A stretch of DNA of 64,000 bases from JABDGM01 sp963738665 (GCA_963738665.1 CAVTXL010000004.1:207032-271031), one strand, 5' to 3'; numbered from the stretch's first letter, positions 16,867 through 28,635 are shown. The notes: generated by a model not told the origin, from the sequence alone. Made by a program: numbers and translations.

Positions 16867-17669
16867 ATGGCCACGGTTCTTTCGACTGCGCGAAAGCTGC
16901 TTCACCCGAAGAGATTGCCGAAATCTGGAAAGAGTTCAAAGCGAACCCCAAGAATAAGCAGCTCCGCAATCGGCTCGTCGAGCAGTATCTGCCGCTCGTC
17001 AAATACAACGGCGAGCGGATCTGGTCGCGGCTGCCGGACGGCGTCGAGCTGGACGACCTGATCTCGGCCGGCGTCTTCGGCCTGATGGACGCCATCAACG
17101 CCTTCGATCTCACGCGCGGTGTCAAATTCGAAACGTACTGCGTGCCCCGTATCCGAGGCGCGATGCTCGACGAGCTCCGCACGATGGACTGGGTGCCCCG
17201 CCTCGTCCGCAGCAAGGCCAGCAAGCTCAACGAAGGCATCAAAACGCTGGAAGCCAAAATCGGCCACTCCCCCAACGAGAACGAGCTGGCCGAGCACATG
17301 GGCATTTCGGTGGCCGAACTCGAAAAGATGATCACCGACGCCAATGCCGTCAACCTGATCAGCCTCAACAAGAAGTGGTACGAGACCGACAGCTACAAAG
17401 ACGTTCGCGAGATCGACATCCTCGAGGATAAGAAGGGCGAAGACCCTACCAAGCGCATTCAAAAGTCGGACCTGATGCGGCTGGTCACCAAGGGCCTCAA
17501 CCGTAACGAGCGGCTGATCATCATCCTCTATTACTATGAGGAGCTGACGATGAAAGAAATCGGCGCAACGCTCGATCTGTCGGAAAGCCGCGTCAGCCAG
17601 ATGCACAGTGCCATCGTCCAGCGCCTGCAGGGCCAGCTCGGCCGACGCCGCCCCGAATTCGGCACCTGA
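16867..17669 (+). CDS. fliA: Flagellar sigma factor FliA/WhiG (sigma-28; one frameshift near start)
   Basis: Region 2 reads VEQYLPLVKYNGERIWSRLP, ELDDLISAGVFGLMDAINAF and KFETYCVPRIRGAMLDELR; region 3 has DWVPRLVRSKASKLNEGI; region 4 has LNRNERLIIILYYYEELTMK and an HTH EIGATLDLSESRVSQMHSAI. The protein directs transcription of late flagellar genes. A GGAGG lies six bases before ATG at 16867, which starts MATVLSTARK, but this frame must shift at about 16890-16905 to join ASPEEIAEIWKEFK. A TTG at 16863 is in the long frame but is a poorer start. I infer a one-base assembly deletion. Confidence 0.93.
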
Positions 17670-17856
17670 GCGTAATCTTCTCGCTCCGCGCAACGGTTTC
17701 AAACGTCTGTCCTCTCGCTCCGCGAGAGGATTTCAACTCGCCGAGCGAGATGACGACACTGGTTGCTTGCAGCCAATCGGCCGTCTATGATTACGCGACA
17801 CCCCTGGCGTACCCTCGTGCCCAGTCGTGAGTTCGCGGAGGCGCGCCGTCGTGCAC

Positions 17857-18867
17857 ATGTTGATCGAACCTGTCCTCGCTCAAGCAGCATCCGCCGACGC
17901 CATCGTCGTGCCGCCCTTCTTCTGGATCGCCTTCTTCGCCGGCACGGCCCTGCTGCTCGCCCTTGACATGTTCGTGTTCCACCGCGACGCTCACGAACCC
18001 GGCCTCCGCGAATCGATGTGGTGGACTGTCTTCTGGTGCGGTCTGGCACTCGTATTCAACGGCTTCATCTGGTGGCAATTTGGCGCCAAGCACGCCGTCG
18101 AGTTCTTCATGGGCTACCTCGTCGAGTGGTCCCTTTCGATGGACAACGTGTTTGTCTTCGTCGTGATCTTCGCCTACTTCGGCGTGCCCCTCAAATATCA
18201 ATACCGCGTCCTCTTCTGGGGCATCCTTGGCGCGATCGTCATGCGGCTGACATTCATTTTGATCGCCAACCAGTTGATCCACATTCGCTATGTCCTGGAA
18301 GCCTTCGGCCTGTTTCTGATTTACACCGGCTACAAGCTGGGCCGCTCGCACGGCGGCGAAACCCATCCCGATCAGAACATCGTCCTCCGCTTCGCCCGCA
18401 AATATCTCCGCGTCGCCGAAGGCACGCACGGCGACAAGTTTTTCGTCCGCCAGAACGGCCGCCTGTTCGTCACCTCGCTGTTCCTGGTCCTGCTCGTGAT
18501 CGAGAGCACCGACGTCATCTTCGCCATCGACAGCGTGCCCGCCATCTTCGGCATCACAAGTTGGCCGTACATTGTCTTCACGTCCAACGTGTTCGCCATC
18601 ATGGGCCTGCGGGCACTTTATTTCCTGCTGGCGGGTGTGATGAATCTGTTCCGCTACCTGAACTACGGCCTGAGCGCGATCCTGATCTTCATCGGCCTCA
18701 AAATGCTACTCCACAGCTTTTGGGAGCCGCCCCATTGGCTCTCCCTGGCGATCATCGTCGTGCTCTTAGGCACCTCCATCGCGGCCTCGCTGATCGCCGC
18801 CCACCGCGAAGAACAGGCCGATTCCAACGAGGCCGAAGGCGGCTCGCCGTCGAGCGCCGCCCCGTAG
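17857..18867 (+). CDS. TerC-family integral membrane protein
   Basis: About 336 residues with nine or so hydrophobic segments, from FFWIAFFAGTALLLALDMFV onward. The TerC signatures are clear: LVEWSLSMDNVFVFVVIFAY with the paired acidic residues, and FLVLLVIESTDVIFAIDSVP. These acidic residues in membrane segments fit metal-ion transport; members are linked to tellurium resistance and manganese export (family knowledge). A GGAGG lies about 20 bases upstream of the ATG, and a GTG at 17851 is also possible. No ter partner genes are nearby. Confidence 0.92.
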   Translation: MLIEPVLAQAASADAIVVPPFFWIAFFAGTALLLALDMFVFHRDAHEPGLRESMWWTVFWCGLALVFNGFIWWQFGAKHAVEFFMGYLVEWSLSMDNVFVFVVIFAYFGVPLKYQYRVLFWGILGAIVMRLTFILIANQLIHIRYVLEAFGLFLIYTGYKLGRSHGGETHPDQNIVLRFARKYLRVAEGTHGDKFFVRQNGRLFVTSLFLVLLVIESTDVIFAIDSVPAIFGITSWPYIVFTSNVFAIMGLRALYFLLAGVMNLFRYLNYGLSAILIFIGLKMLLHSFWEPPHWLSLAIIVVLLGTSIAASLIAAHREEQADSNEAEGGSPSSAAP

Positions 18868-19063
18868 CGCATATCCAAAGATCCGGCAGCGACTGGCTCA
18901 TTTTCGCGCTCTCGGCTGAGCAAAATGTGCCTGTCTTCTCTCCGCCGCAACTACCCCTCAACTGGCACATCTCTCGACCCACTCGCACCGCCGTGCAATA
19001 ATGGAAGGGTCGCAGCGGGTGGCAAGGCCCCGCTCTGGGGCGCCAGCGAGAGGAGCCTGTTCC

Positions 19064-21069
19064 ATGTCCGTTGCCGTTTCATCGCACCATCCGCTGCAAC
19101 GCCACCCAACTGACGTTGCCCATTCGCACCACTCCCCACGGGCTGGTCGCTTCAGTGACCAGCCTGCCTTCACCCTCGTGGAAATGCTGATCGCGGTTGC
19201 CATCACCCTCGTGATGATGACCGCCGTCGTCACTCTCTTCGCGAACATCAGTGAAAGCATCCGCAGCCGCCGGGCCACAATGGAGATGAGCGCCCAGCTC
19301 CGCAATGTTCGCAACACGCTCCAACAAGACCTCGCCGGCCACACCTGCCCCGGCACCACCTGGCAACGGCCTGATTCCGATCATGGGTACGTTGAATTGC
19401 TGGAAGGTCAATATAACGACGCGCGCCCGAGTATGTTGACCGACGGCGACAACGATTCCGACAAGAACGGCAATCCCGATGAGCTGGATCCCACATTGTC
19501 AACTGTTCCGACCGCAATTAATGGCTCGTTTGTGCAAAGGGATGCGAGCAACAATATCGTTGGCACCGTCAGCGGCCTCGGCGACTACGACGACATTCTC
19601 ATGTTCACGTCTCGTAACGAGCACGAGCCGTTCGTCGGGCGGGTTCCAAACTATACCCGTGGCGGCCAAAGGTTTTACGACCGTCGAATCACCTCTCGCC
19701 GAGGTGATCTGGTTCGCCATGGAAAACCCGCAGCACGAAGAAAGTGCCCGCGGCTTTTTCGGCGAGCCTGGCATCCGCACCGATCTATCGCCGCGCCCTT
19801 CTGATCGCGCCCTGGGTCGACCCGTTTGGCAGCTTAAACCCCAACGACACCCGGCCGGGCGTTGTCCGGATTGTTTCCGCCGGCAACCTATCCGCGTACC
19901 ACTGTCGACAAGGCCCTCTCGGTACTGGTCGCTTTCAAGATCGATTCGATTTGTCCGTCCGCCTCGAATGGGACGCCCTCGCCCTGGACGGCGCGGGTCA
20001 ATGGAAAATCGTCGCCAACACGTTGGCCGATTTGACAAACCGCGAAAACCGCTTCGGCCATTATGCAATATCCATCCGGGCGGCGATCGCCGCTACCCCT
20101 ACGCCGTTGCCTCGTCCGGAACCTATCCAGCGGCAGCGCGAACTTGAAATTCTCGTCGAACCAGACCTCACGCCGGCGCCCTCCGGCAACGCCATCGCCA
20201 AGGCAAACATGCTCCCCGATTCAGCCACTTCCGGACAAATTCACGTCGCGACGTACTCCGTATCCGCCAGCAGCTACGATCCGTCGTCCGGCCCCAGATA
20301 CCCGGCCCGCCCACTGGCCTACGTCGATGCGACATCGGCGACCATCGACGCCACGGCAAACGTGATGCTAAATGACGAAGGCCAAGTGGTTCGCGTTGTT
20401 CAAGGCCCTGTCCCCTTGTGGGGCGCGCGACGCGGCCAAGACGTTATGCTTACCGACGTGCTGGCCTTTGATTTACGCGTGTACGATCCGGGCGCTCCGC
20501 TCTACCATCAGTCGTCCACCAATGTCGTGCTCGAACCCTCAGACCCAGGTTGGAAGACCTACTACAACACGGCGATCGGCAGTGTCTCGGGCCCAGCGGC
20601 CGGCGCCACCTTTGCTGGGCAGGGCGCTTACGTTGACCTGGGCTACGGCTATGGCTTCAACGCTACAACTCCGCCGACCGTGGCGCCCGGTGCAACGTGG
20701 ATAGTGCCCTGGTTTGCGACTGCACGTGGAATCTATCATGTCCCGACAGATACTGCCCTAGCACCGGGCTACGCCGTCTACGATACGTGGTCGACATCGT
20801 ATGAAAACAACGGCATCGACGATGACGGAGTTTTCGGAGTCGACCAAGGCACGAATGGACTCGATGATCCGGGTACATACCTGGACCCCGCGACGAACTT
20901 ACTTACCTCTGGCGTTGTGCGCTCGGGCGCCGATGACATTGGCGAACGCGAAACCGCCCCTCCCTACGACGTTCCCCTCCGCGGCATCCAGGTCCTCCTC
21001 CGCGTCTACGAGCGTGACAGCCGCCAGATCCGCCAGGTCCGCGTCAACCAGCACTTCCTCGACGAATAA
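19064..21069 (+). CDS. Prepilin-type (pseudopilin) protein with long extracellular part (two frameshifts)
   Basis: AGGAG lies eight bases before ATG at 19064. After a short leader comes the prepilin motif AFTLVEMLIAVAITLVMMTA, cleaved and methylated before Phe in this family. The extracellular part is long (about 600 residues in all). The sequence passes through three frames: up to RVPNYTRGG, then TTVESPLAEVIWFAMENPQH, then IYRRALLIAPWVDPFGSLNP, with shifts at about 19670-19685 and 19765-19790. It ends GIQVLLRVYERDSRQIRQVR, the PulJ-like C-terminal strand. It resembles minor pseudopilins (PulJ/GspJ type) of planctomycetes. Shift sites join conserved sequence, so assembly indels are likely. 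Confidence 0.8.
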
Positions 21070-21070
21070 T

Positions 21071-21288
21071 GTAGCAGGCACGCTCCGCGTGCCGTTGCAG
21101 CGGCCGTATAATCTTTGCCCTTACAGTTCGCGTCCCTAAAGTCTGCACCGCGATAACGACTCTGTTGGTCCGGCAGCAACAAGTGCGGTGGCGGTTCGTC
21201 CGGTCCCGCGGTCCAGCCGCCCGACGCGATCGACTGATACGCGGTCGCCCATCCAATTTCGCTACGGCACACGGAGTGTGCCTGCTAC
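21071..21288. repeat. Two facing copies of a dispersed palindrome (GGCACGC-type)
   Basis: At 21077-21093 lies GGCACGC-tcc-GCGTGCC with GTAGCA before it; at 21266-21282 lies GGCACAC-gga-GTGTGCC followed by TGCTAC. The two copies are inverted relative to each other and bracket 170 bp that has no convincing gene. The same arrangement occurs at 24898-24988. This looks like a REP/BIME-style element. Confidence 0.7.
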
Positions 21289-21292
21289 TTTC

Positions 21293-21763
21293 ATGCACAC
21301 TATCCGCCTCCGCGGCCCTTGGCAACTCGAACCCCTCGCCCGCTTCGTGCCCCTGGCCGATGGCTCGTACGCCGCCGCGAACGACAACCTGCCGCCGCCC
21401 GATCGCGTCACTATGCCGGCCGATTGGTCGTCCTCATTCGGCGCCGACTTCCTCGGCCGTGTCCGTTACCATCGCATCTTCCAGACTCCGACCGGCCTCG
21501 ATAACGGCGAATGCGTGTTTCTTGTCGTTGACCAGCAGCAGTCGAGCGCTTGCATTACGTTAGCCGACAAGCTCGTCGGCTTTGTGAATCCCGGCGAGGG
21601 CACCAAGCGATTCGACATCACCGACCAATTGGATGATCACAACCGCCTCACCATCGTCGTCGACCATCCTGATCTGGACTGCATGCGAACCACCGTCGGC
21701 GATCCCGCGCAACTTCCTCCCGGCGGCCTCATCGGCGAAGTTCGTCTCGAAATCGAAGGTTGA
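21293..21763 (+). CDS. Conserved-looking protein with glycoside-hydrolase-2-like sugar-binding fold
   Basis: About 156 residues from ATG at 21293 (MHTIRLRGPWQLEPLARFVP). The pattern RVRYHRIFQTPTGL, VDQQQSSACITLADKLVGFV and FDITDQLDDHNRLTIVVDHP resembles the jelly-roll sugar-binding domain of GH2 enzymes, but no catalytic domain follows. I infer a stand-alone beta-sandwich protein of unknown role. It is upstream of argG. Confidence 0.6.
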   Translation: MHTIRLRGPWQLEPLARFVPLADGSYAAANDNLPPPDRVTMPADWSSSFGADFLGRVRYHRIFQTPTGLDNGECVFLVVDQQQSSACITLADKLVGFVNPGEGTKRFDITDQLDDHNRLTIVVDHPDLDCMRTTVGDPAQLPPGGLIGEVRLEIEG

Positions 21764-21855
21764 CCACTCGAGCAGGCCAGCAGCCGATCGCCGGCCGCCG
21801 CTTGCCACTCCCCCGCAGGTGAACCACAATATGCTTAGCCCGGTCCTCATTTGAC

Positions 21856-21883
21856 ATATTGCAATTTGCGAATTGCATTTTCC
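21856..21883. repeat. AT-rich heptamer repeat upstream of argG
   Basis: Units ATATTGC, AATTTGC, GAATTGC and ATTTTCC follow at 7-bp steps, 36 bases before the argG start. They are related to the 6.3-kb and 23.2-kb repeats. Confidence 0.65.
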
Positions 21884-21918
21884 CTGACCCCCCACCCCTG
21901 ATCCCTCACCCCTTCGCC

Positions 21919-23135
<1,217 letters not shown>

Positions 23136-23140
23136 ACAGA

Positions 23141-23232
23141 AATTGCAAATTGCAAATTGCAAATCGTAAAATGAAGACACATGCGTAGAGCGATTCTCTT
23201 CAATTTCAAATTTGCGATTTGCATTTTGCAAT
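23141..23232. repeat. Inverted pair of AT-rich heptamer arrays
   Basis: The left arm has AATTGCA three times in tandem (23141-23161) followed by AATCGTA. The right arm (about 23203-23232) has ATTTGCG, ATTTGCA and TTTTGCA. The arms are roughly reverse complements, with CTTCA/TGAAG inside, so the 90-bp region could fold as a hairpin. It fills the gap between argG and the ABC-2 permease gene. Confidence 0.75.
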
Positions 23233-23258
23233 TCTCTTCTTCGACCCAGCCGTTATCC

Positions 23259-24892
23259 ATGTACCTCCTCGAAAACCCCGTCCTCCAGCGCGAGCTCGTC
23301 GTCAACCTCCGCATGACGCGGGCGTTCGTGCTGCTGTTCGCCTACGTGGCTGCTGTCGGGCGTCGTCGTCTATCTGGCCTGGCCGCAGCGAGCAGCAGCT
23401 CGACCTGGCCCGGCCTGAGGAGGCCAAGCGGCTGGTCAACCTGTTCTTTCTCGGCCAGTATCTGCTCGCCGCGCTGATGGCCCCCAGCTTCGCCGCCGGC
23501 GCGATCACCGGCGAAAAAGAACGCATGAGCTACGAGATGCTGCTGGCCAGCCCACTCGCCCCAGGCGCGATCGTGCTCGGCAAGCTGCTCGCCGCACTGT
23601 CCCACCTCGGCATCCTGATGATCTGCTCGCTGCCGATCGTGATGCTCTGCCTGCCGCTGGGCGGCGTTTCGCTCTACGAAGTGGTCGCCGCCTATTTCGC
23701 GATGATTTGCACCGTCGGCCTGTTCGGCATGATCAGCCTCTGGGCCAGCAGCTTTTTCGCCCGCACGGCGCCTCGCTGGTCGTTTCGTACTTGATGATCT
23801 TGCCGCTGGCCATGCTATGCGTGCTGGTTTGGAACAACCTCGAAAGCGTTGGTGAATTTCGCTTGATCCTCGTCGTCACGGCCGTGCCCATCGGCTGCTT
23901 CGCAATGGGCGCCATCCTGTGGCGCTACGCCTGCCGGCGGCTGCTCTACCCGCCCGACCTGGGCAGCGAAGGCAAGGAAGTCGTCGACCTCGAAACCGAG
24001 GCCCGCGAGGCCGTCGGCCTGTACATCAAGCGCGACGAATTCCCCGACAAGCTGTTCGCCCCGCCCAAGCGCACCACCTTCATGGAAGACGGCGCCAACC
24101 CGATCTACGACAAGGAAATGCGGAGCGAAATCTTCAGCCAGGGCACGCTGATGCTGCGGCTGGTGATTCAGATCAGCATGTTCCTGGCCCTGTTCGTGAT
24201 GGCCTGCTGCCTCTACATCTGGCCCGAGTACGCCCCCTGGTACATCTCCTACGTGATCCTGTTCAACATGCTGGTCGGCCCGGTCTTCTCGGCCGGCAGC
24301 GTCACCAGCGAACGCGAACGCCAGACGCTCGACCTGCTGCTGACCACGCTTGTCACGCCCTGGCAAATGCTGTGGGGCAAGTTGCTCTCGGGCCTGCGCG
24401 TCTCCAGCGTGCTGACGCCGTTTCTGCTCTGGCCCGTGCTGCTGGCCTGCGTGATGCCGCTGCCGTTCTGGCACAATCTGCCGACGATGGCCGGCTACCT
24501 TCTCATCGTCGGCCTCTGCTGCTTGACGACCGCCGTGACCGCCCTTTTCTGCTCGACCATTTTTCAAAAGTCGGCCACCAGCCTGATTTCCACCTACGTC
24601 ATCATCCTCGCGCTGTTCATGGCGCCGGTCGCCGTGCAATTCTTCACGACCACATTCCGCACCAGCCTGGCCGGCTCGCAAATCGCCGACGTGGCGGGCG
24701 TCTTCAGTCCCTTCGCGGCCACTTTCGCCCTGCCGCTCGATATCGAGCGCGACGGCGTCGCCAACGCGCCGCGCGGTTGTCGACAACCTGGGCATCTTCT
24801 TCGGCTACGTCGGCTGGTCGATTCTCTACAACGGCGCTCTCATCCTGATCATGACGCGGCTGTTCGAAGTCCGCTGGCGCGTGGCGGATTGA
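23259..24892 (+). CDS. ABC-2 type transporter permease (four frameshifts)
   Basis: The joined product is about 540 residues with two sets of membrane segments. It begins MYLLENPVLQRELVVNLRMT, then ARPEEAKRLVNLFFLGQYLL, SFAAGAITGEKERMSYEMLL (the ABC-2 permease GEKERxTxExLL motif) and later FSAGSVTSERERQTLDLLLT, the same motif repeated in the second half. The last frame ends NLGIFFGYVGWSILYNGALI. Frame changes fall at about 23345, 23390, 23770 and 24775. The repeated motif suggests two fused permease units. No ATPase gene is adjacent, so the substrate is unknown. Confidence 0.82.
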
Positions 24893-25200
24893 GTGAAATG
24901 TAATAGGCACACTGCGTGAACCGTAACAAAACGCCGAGAACGGCGCTCGTACTGATCTCAGCTACGGCACGCGGAGCGTGCCTGCTACGATTTCTTGCTC
25001 CGTCGCCGCGCCTGAAAATCGGCTGCACCAGAACTGGCAGAGCCGGCGAAGCCAGTGGCACCCGGCGTAAATCGCGCCGACTCTTGACGCCGGCTACCCG
25101 CAAGTAACATACAATGGTACACAGACGCGGCCCGTGCATTAAATTCTTTTCGCATCACTGCGGCCTCCAGCCGCAAGTGATTTGCGCCCGCTCCTTCGCC
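24893..25200. other. Intergenic region with facing palindromes, possible promoter for the carbamoyltransferase gene
   Basis: A degenerate palindrome (TAATAGGCACACTGCGTGAA) at 24901 faces a perfect GGCACGC-gga-GCGTGCC at 24966-24982 that is followed by TGCTAC. Between them is CGCCGAGAACGGCG. Further on, TTGACG at 25084 and TACAAT at 25110 could form a promoter, but the 20-base spacing is too long to be sure. No gene is visible. Confidence 0.45.
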
Positions 25201-26460
25201 ATGTCCACCGTCCTTCCCATGAAACGCCCGAAGACGCAGGACGACCGCGATCTCCTTCTCTATGAATCGCGTTTGCAGCGTCCGGTGCGGATGAAAACGC
25301 CCGAGTTCGAGCACAACGGCCGCATTCGGCACGTAATTTTTTCCGGCCAGTTCTCGGTAGAGTTTTTGGAAGAGCTCGGCGGCGTCGCCGACATGATCCG
25401 CATCCTCTCGAAGGGCAGGGCAGGGCAAGACTTTTTAATCAACCTGCTCCACCACCGCCGGGCGATGCTTTACTTCACGCAGCCCTCCACGCGGACGTTC
25501 CTCTCGTTCATGGCCGCCTGCCAAATCCTCGGCATGACTTGCAATGAAGTCCGCGACCCGTCGACCTCCTCCGAAACCAAGGGCGAAACGCGGTTCGATT
25601 CGATCCGCATGTTCAGCAGCTATTTCGACGTCATCATCATGCGCTCGAACCTGGCCCGGCTGGCCGAATCGTGCGCCTACCTGATGAACGACCTCGAGCT
25701 CCACGGCAACCGCAGCGTGCCGATCATCAACGCCGGCGCAGGCGCGGACGAACACCCCACCCAGGCCCTCTTGGACGTCTACACGCTGCAGCGGTCGTTC
25801 CAGTTCGCCAGCCCCAAGGATTCTCCGGCCGCCAATCGTTTCGACGAGCTCCGCGGCCGCAAGGGCTACGAAGGGCTGAGCAAGGGCCTGGCCGGCAAAA
25901 CGTACGGCTTTTGTGGCGACATCGGCCGCGGCCGCACCGTTCGCTCGCTCGCGATGCTGCTGGCCCTCTATCCCGACGTGCGGCTGGTATTCATTTCGCC
26001 CGATCATCCCAAGCTCCAGATGCGCGACGACCTTCGCGAGCGGCTCCGCGACCGCAACGTCCGCGTCTATGAAGTCGACTCATTTGAGGAACCCATCGAC
26101 GGCCGGCCGGTCATCGAGCAGCTCGACGCCCTCTACATGACCCGCATCCAGAAAGAGCACGACGACCCCGAGGACGCCGATTCGCTGGCCCGCATCGATT
26201 TCACGCGCTACTGCCTCACGCAAGAGTTGGTCGAGCGAATGCAGCCCTACGCCCCGATCCTGCATCCCTTCCCGCGCGACCAGCATTTCGGCGAAATCCC
26301 GCCCGAGATCGACAACGACCCGCGGGCAATGTACTTCCGCCAGGCCCGCAACGGCATGTGGATCCGCGCCGCCCTGTTGGCCCACATCTTCGACGTCGAT
26401 CATCACATCTCGCGTCATTTCCTCAGCGAATACCTCGAACGGCACAGTTATAACGATTAG
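25201..26460 (+). CDS. Aspartate/ornithine carbamoyltransferase family enzyme, probably PyrB-like
   Basis: The 419-residue product carries the carbamoyl-phosphate motif as QPSTRTFLSFMAACQILGM (STRT followed by FLSF), the HPTQ motif in ADEHPTQALLDVYTL, and LDALYMTRIQKEHDDPED in the aspartate-binding region. The DALYMTR.Q pattern favours aspartate transcarbamoylase of pyrimidine synthesis. The protein is about 100 residues longer than E. coli PyrB, with an extended N-terminus and a C-terminal tail, and R in GRGRTVRSLAMLL. ATG at 25201 is chosen; the frame is open to 25114. No pyr neighbours are seen. Confidence 0.82.
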   Translation: MSTVLPMKRPKTQDDRDLLLYESRLQRPVRMKTPEFEHNGRIRHVIFSGQFSVEFLEELGGVADMIRILSKGRAGQDFLINLLHHRRAMLYFTQPSTRTFLSFMAACQILGMTCNEVRDPSTSSETKGETRFDSIRMFSSYFDVIIMRSNLARLAESCAYLMNDLELHGNRSVPIINAGAGADEHPTQALLDVYTLQRSFQFASPKDSPAANRFDELRGRKGYEGLSKGLAGKTYGFCGDIGRGRTVRSLAMLLALYPDVRLVFISPDHPKLQMRDDLRERLRDRNVRVYEVDSFEEPIDGRPVIEQLDALYMTRIQKEHDDPEDADSLARIDFTRYCLTQELVERMQPYAPILHPFPRDQHFGEIPPEIDNDPRAMYFRQARNGMWIRAALLAHIFDVDHHISRHFLSEYLERHSYND

Positions 26461-26584
26461 GCCGCCGCCGAGTTTGGCGTCTGGGCAAGACGCGCCAAAT
26501 CGCGGAAGTCAATTGCTCATCGGCCCGCTTCGCGTTCGATGTCTACGACGGTGCGATTATCAATTGCCGGAGCATCCCTAAACC

Positions 26585-26905
26585 GTGCCGATACGCCGCC
26601 CCCGTCAATTTGTTCTTTCGGTCGTTGCGTCAATCGCTGTTACGTTGGGCGGTTCCAGCGCTTTTGCCGTCGGCTATTGGAATCTTCCTGGCACGTACGC
26701 TCAAGCCTGGGGCTATGGCTTCGGCCCCGGATATCACGCGCCGATGGTCCTCGGCCCTGTCCAGCCGTGCGACGGCTGGTTCGGCGCTGGTGTTCGCCGC
26801 TGGCCTTATCCGCCCACGCCGACCGCTTGCGGCAACGCGAATTGCGGATCGACATGCTGCACGGATTCCGCCTCGCCGCTGTTGCAAACGACGATCTTGC
26901 CCTAA
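26585..26905 (+). CDS. Small secreted Gly/Tyr/Cys-rich protein
   Basis: From GTG at 26585 the 106-residue product has a basic start and a signal peptide (QFVLSVVASIAVTLGGSSAF with AFA cleavage). The mature part is rich in Gly, Tyr, Trp and Pro (WGYGFGPGYHAPMVLGPVQP) and has a CGNANCGSTCC cluster. Probably exported. I do not recognise a family; a similar style of small secreted protein is frequent in planctomycetes. Confidence 0.5.
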   Translation: MPIRRPRQFVLSVVASIAVTLGGSSAFAVGYWNLPGTYAQAWGYGFGPGYHAPMVLGPVQPCDGWFGAGVRRWPYPPTPTACGNANCGSTCCTDSASPLLQTTILP

Positions 26906-27046
26906 ACTTCTGCCGTGCTCGCGTTCATCGTCGGGCCGACGCTGGAAGTCTTTTGTTACGGGCGTCTGGCGTGCGTGGATCCCGCGTAAAATGCTCGCGG
27001 GTTGAGTCCATTTGAGCAGTGTCCAACAGGGCAACGGACGAATCGT

Positions 27047-27074
27047 CTCCACTCCACTACTCCACTCCTCCACT
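27047..27074. repeat. CTCCACT heptamer repeat just before a start codon
   Basis: Units CTCCACT, CCACTAC, TCCACTC and CTCCACT run in 7-bp steps and end four bases before the ATG at 27079, occupying the place where a ribosome binding site would be. Confidence 0.7.
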
Positions 27075-27078
27075 CATC

Positions 27079-27539
27079 ATGGCGTACATCCTCTGGGGCT
27101 TGGCCTTCATTTTGGCCGTCGTCGCCTGGATCGTCTTCGGCTCTGCTCGCCGCTCCCTGCACGCACGCCGGGTGCAACGAGCCCGCGAGCAATTTGAAGC
27201 CCAGCGCCCAGCGCATCAACAGAAGTTCTTAGAAGCAGCCGCCGCCAGCGGCAAGCCGCGCGGCCTGACGTGGAAAGACTGCGAACTCGACGACCGCCTT
27301 ATCATCGCCCGCGATCGAGCCAACGGCGAGCTCGTCGGCCTCGTCGGCGCCACGATCAGCTTCGCCGCCGTTGTCGGCGGCGGCATGGAAGAGGTCGAGG
27401 CCGTCAGCAACCTGCGCCCGCCACGGCCGTATTCAATTACACCGGCCGTAGCTGGATAACGAAAGGCCGGGCCGTATTCAACCTTGAACCGCGCGAAGTG
27501 CTCGACCGCTACCGCGACAGCCTCGATCCAATCACCTAA
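27079..27539 (+). CDS. Membrane-anchored hypothetical protein (one frameshift)
   Basis: About 153 residues if the frame change at about 27415-27430 is accepted. An N-terminal membrane segment (WGLAFILAVVAWIVFGSA) is followed by a basic helix (RRVQRAREQFEAQRPAHQQK) and a small globular part with DRANGELVGLVGATISF and GGGMEEVEAVSNLR; the second frame continues ATAVFNYTGRSWITKGRAVF. The pattern is that of planctomycete membrane proteins of unknown role. Whether the shift is an error is inferred from the smooth join. Confidence 0.65.
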
Positions 27540-27594
27540 AGCCGCCCACGGCATCGGCCCTGCTTTCACACCGGCCCATCACTTCGCCGCCGCA

Positions 27595-28509
27595 TCAGAT
27601 GTCGCCCGCCCCCTGCGGCCGCCGCGACTCGGCGATTTGTGCCAGCGGTTTGAAGACGAGCACCAGCGTCGATGGCTCCGGCGGGTGCACGGTCCCGCGC
27701 GTTAGAAACACGGCCGACACCGGGTTCTGCCACACCACCTGCCGCGGCTGCTGCGTTTCAAAATTTGGATCGCCATATTTCTCCATGGCCGCCCGCCGCA
27801 CCAGATGAAATAAATCGGTCGGAAAAAATGCCGAGATGCGAAACAATTGTCCGTCGAGAAAATGGTACAGCAGCAATTGCGTTTTTACGCCGCCAATCGT
27901 GGGCGGATTGTTCTCGGCCGGATGGTCGATCCGGGCGTGGATGATTCCCGCCGGCGCGTGCCACGGCTCGCTGTGTAGTGCGGCCTTGTTCGCGCCCCAA
28001 GCCTCGTTCGAGCAAATCGGCAGTCGCTCCGGCGCCCCTTCCTCGCCGCGACCATACTTCCGCTTAAACTCCTCAAAGCTCATCCCCAGCCGGTCACCCT
28101 TGAGCTCATACAAAAATGGCGTGTTGCTCGAACTAGCCGCGGCGCCGGCATTGGGCCGCGGCGAAAACCGCTTGCCAATCCCCTGGACAACAAGGCCAAA
28201 CCGCTCCGCATTGACGTCGTCCGTCACAATGCACTTGAGCTCCTCGTCCGCCATGTCGCCCAATTCGTACGAACCGTCCGGCGTCGGCGTGAACAAAAAC
28301 AGGACCGCGCTTTGCCGCCGCGCACTCAGCACCCGCATCATCTGTTCCGGCGTCGCGTCGATCAGGGTGATCGGCTCGGCCGCCGCCCCGTCTCGCCCCG
28401 GCACGACCACGCGCTGCCCGCAATATATGCACTTTCCCTGCTTGCCGGCCAACGATTCGTCGACCGACAAAGTCGCTTTGCAACCAGGGCACTCGAGCTG
28501 AATCGCCAT
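27595..28509 (-). CDS. Zinc-ribbon-containing protein of unknown function
   Basis: A 304-residue protein. An N-terminal zinc ribbon (residues 8-34, ECPGCKATLS and GKCIYCGQRV) has four Cys in two CxxC pairs. The rest, including FLYELKGDRLGMSFEEFKRK and LLYHFLDGQLFRISAFFPTD near the C-terminus, is a globular domain I cannot name. It faces the plus-strand gene at 27079 and lies back to back with the esterase gene. Confidence 0.7.
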   Translation of the reverse strand: MAIQLECPGCKATLSVDESLAGKQGKCIYCGQRVVVPGRDGAAAEPITLIDATPEQMMRVLSARRQSAVLFLFTPTPDGSYELGDMADEELKCIVTDDVNAERFGLVVQGIGKRFSPRPNAGAAASSSNTPFLYELKGDRLGMSFEEFKRKYGRGEEGAPERLPICSNEAWGANKAALHSEPWHAPAGIIHARIDHPAENNPPTIGGVKTQLLLYHFLDGQLFRISAFFPTDLFHLVRRAAMEKYGDPNFETQQPRQVVWQNPVSAVFLTRGTVHPPEPSTLVLVFKPLAQIAESRRPQGAGDI

Positions 28510-28635
28510 CGATCGTCATTCTTAGAGTCAAACTCGCCGATACGGAAAGCCGGCGGCCGAGCGGAGTTGAAGTCGCCCCGCTGGGGGCTAGACTCGCCGA
28601 AATCCGCTCACTTAAGTGTACACGCCGCCGTCGGT

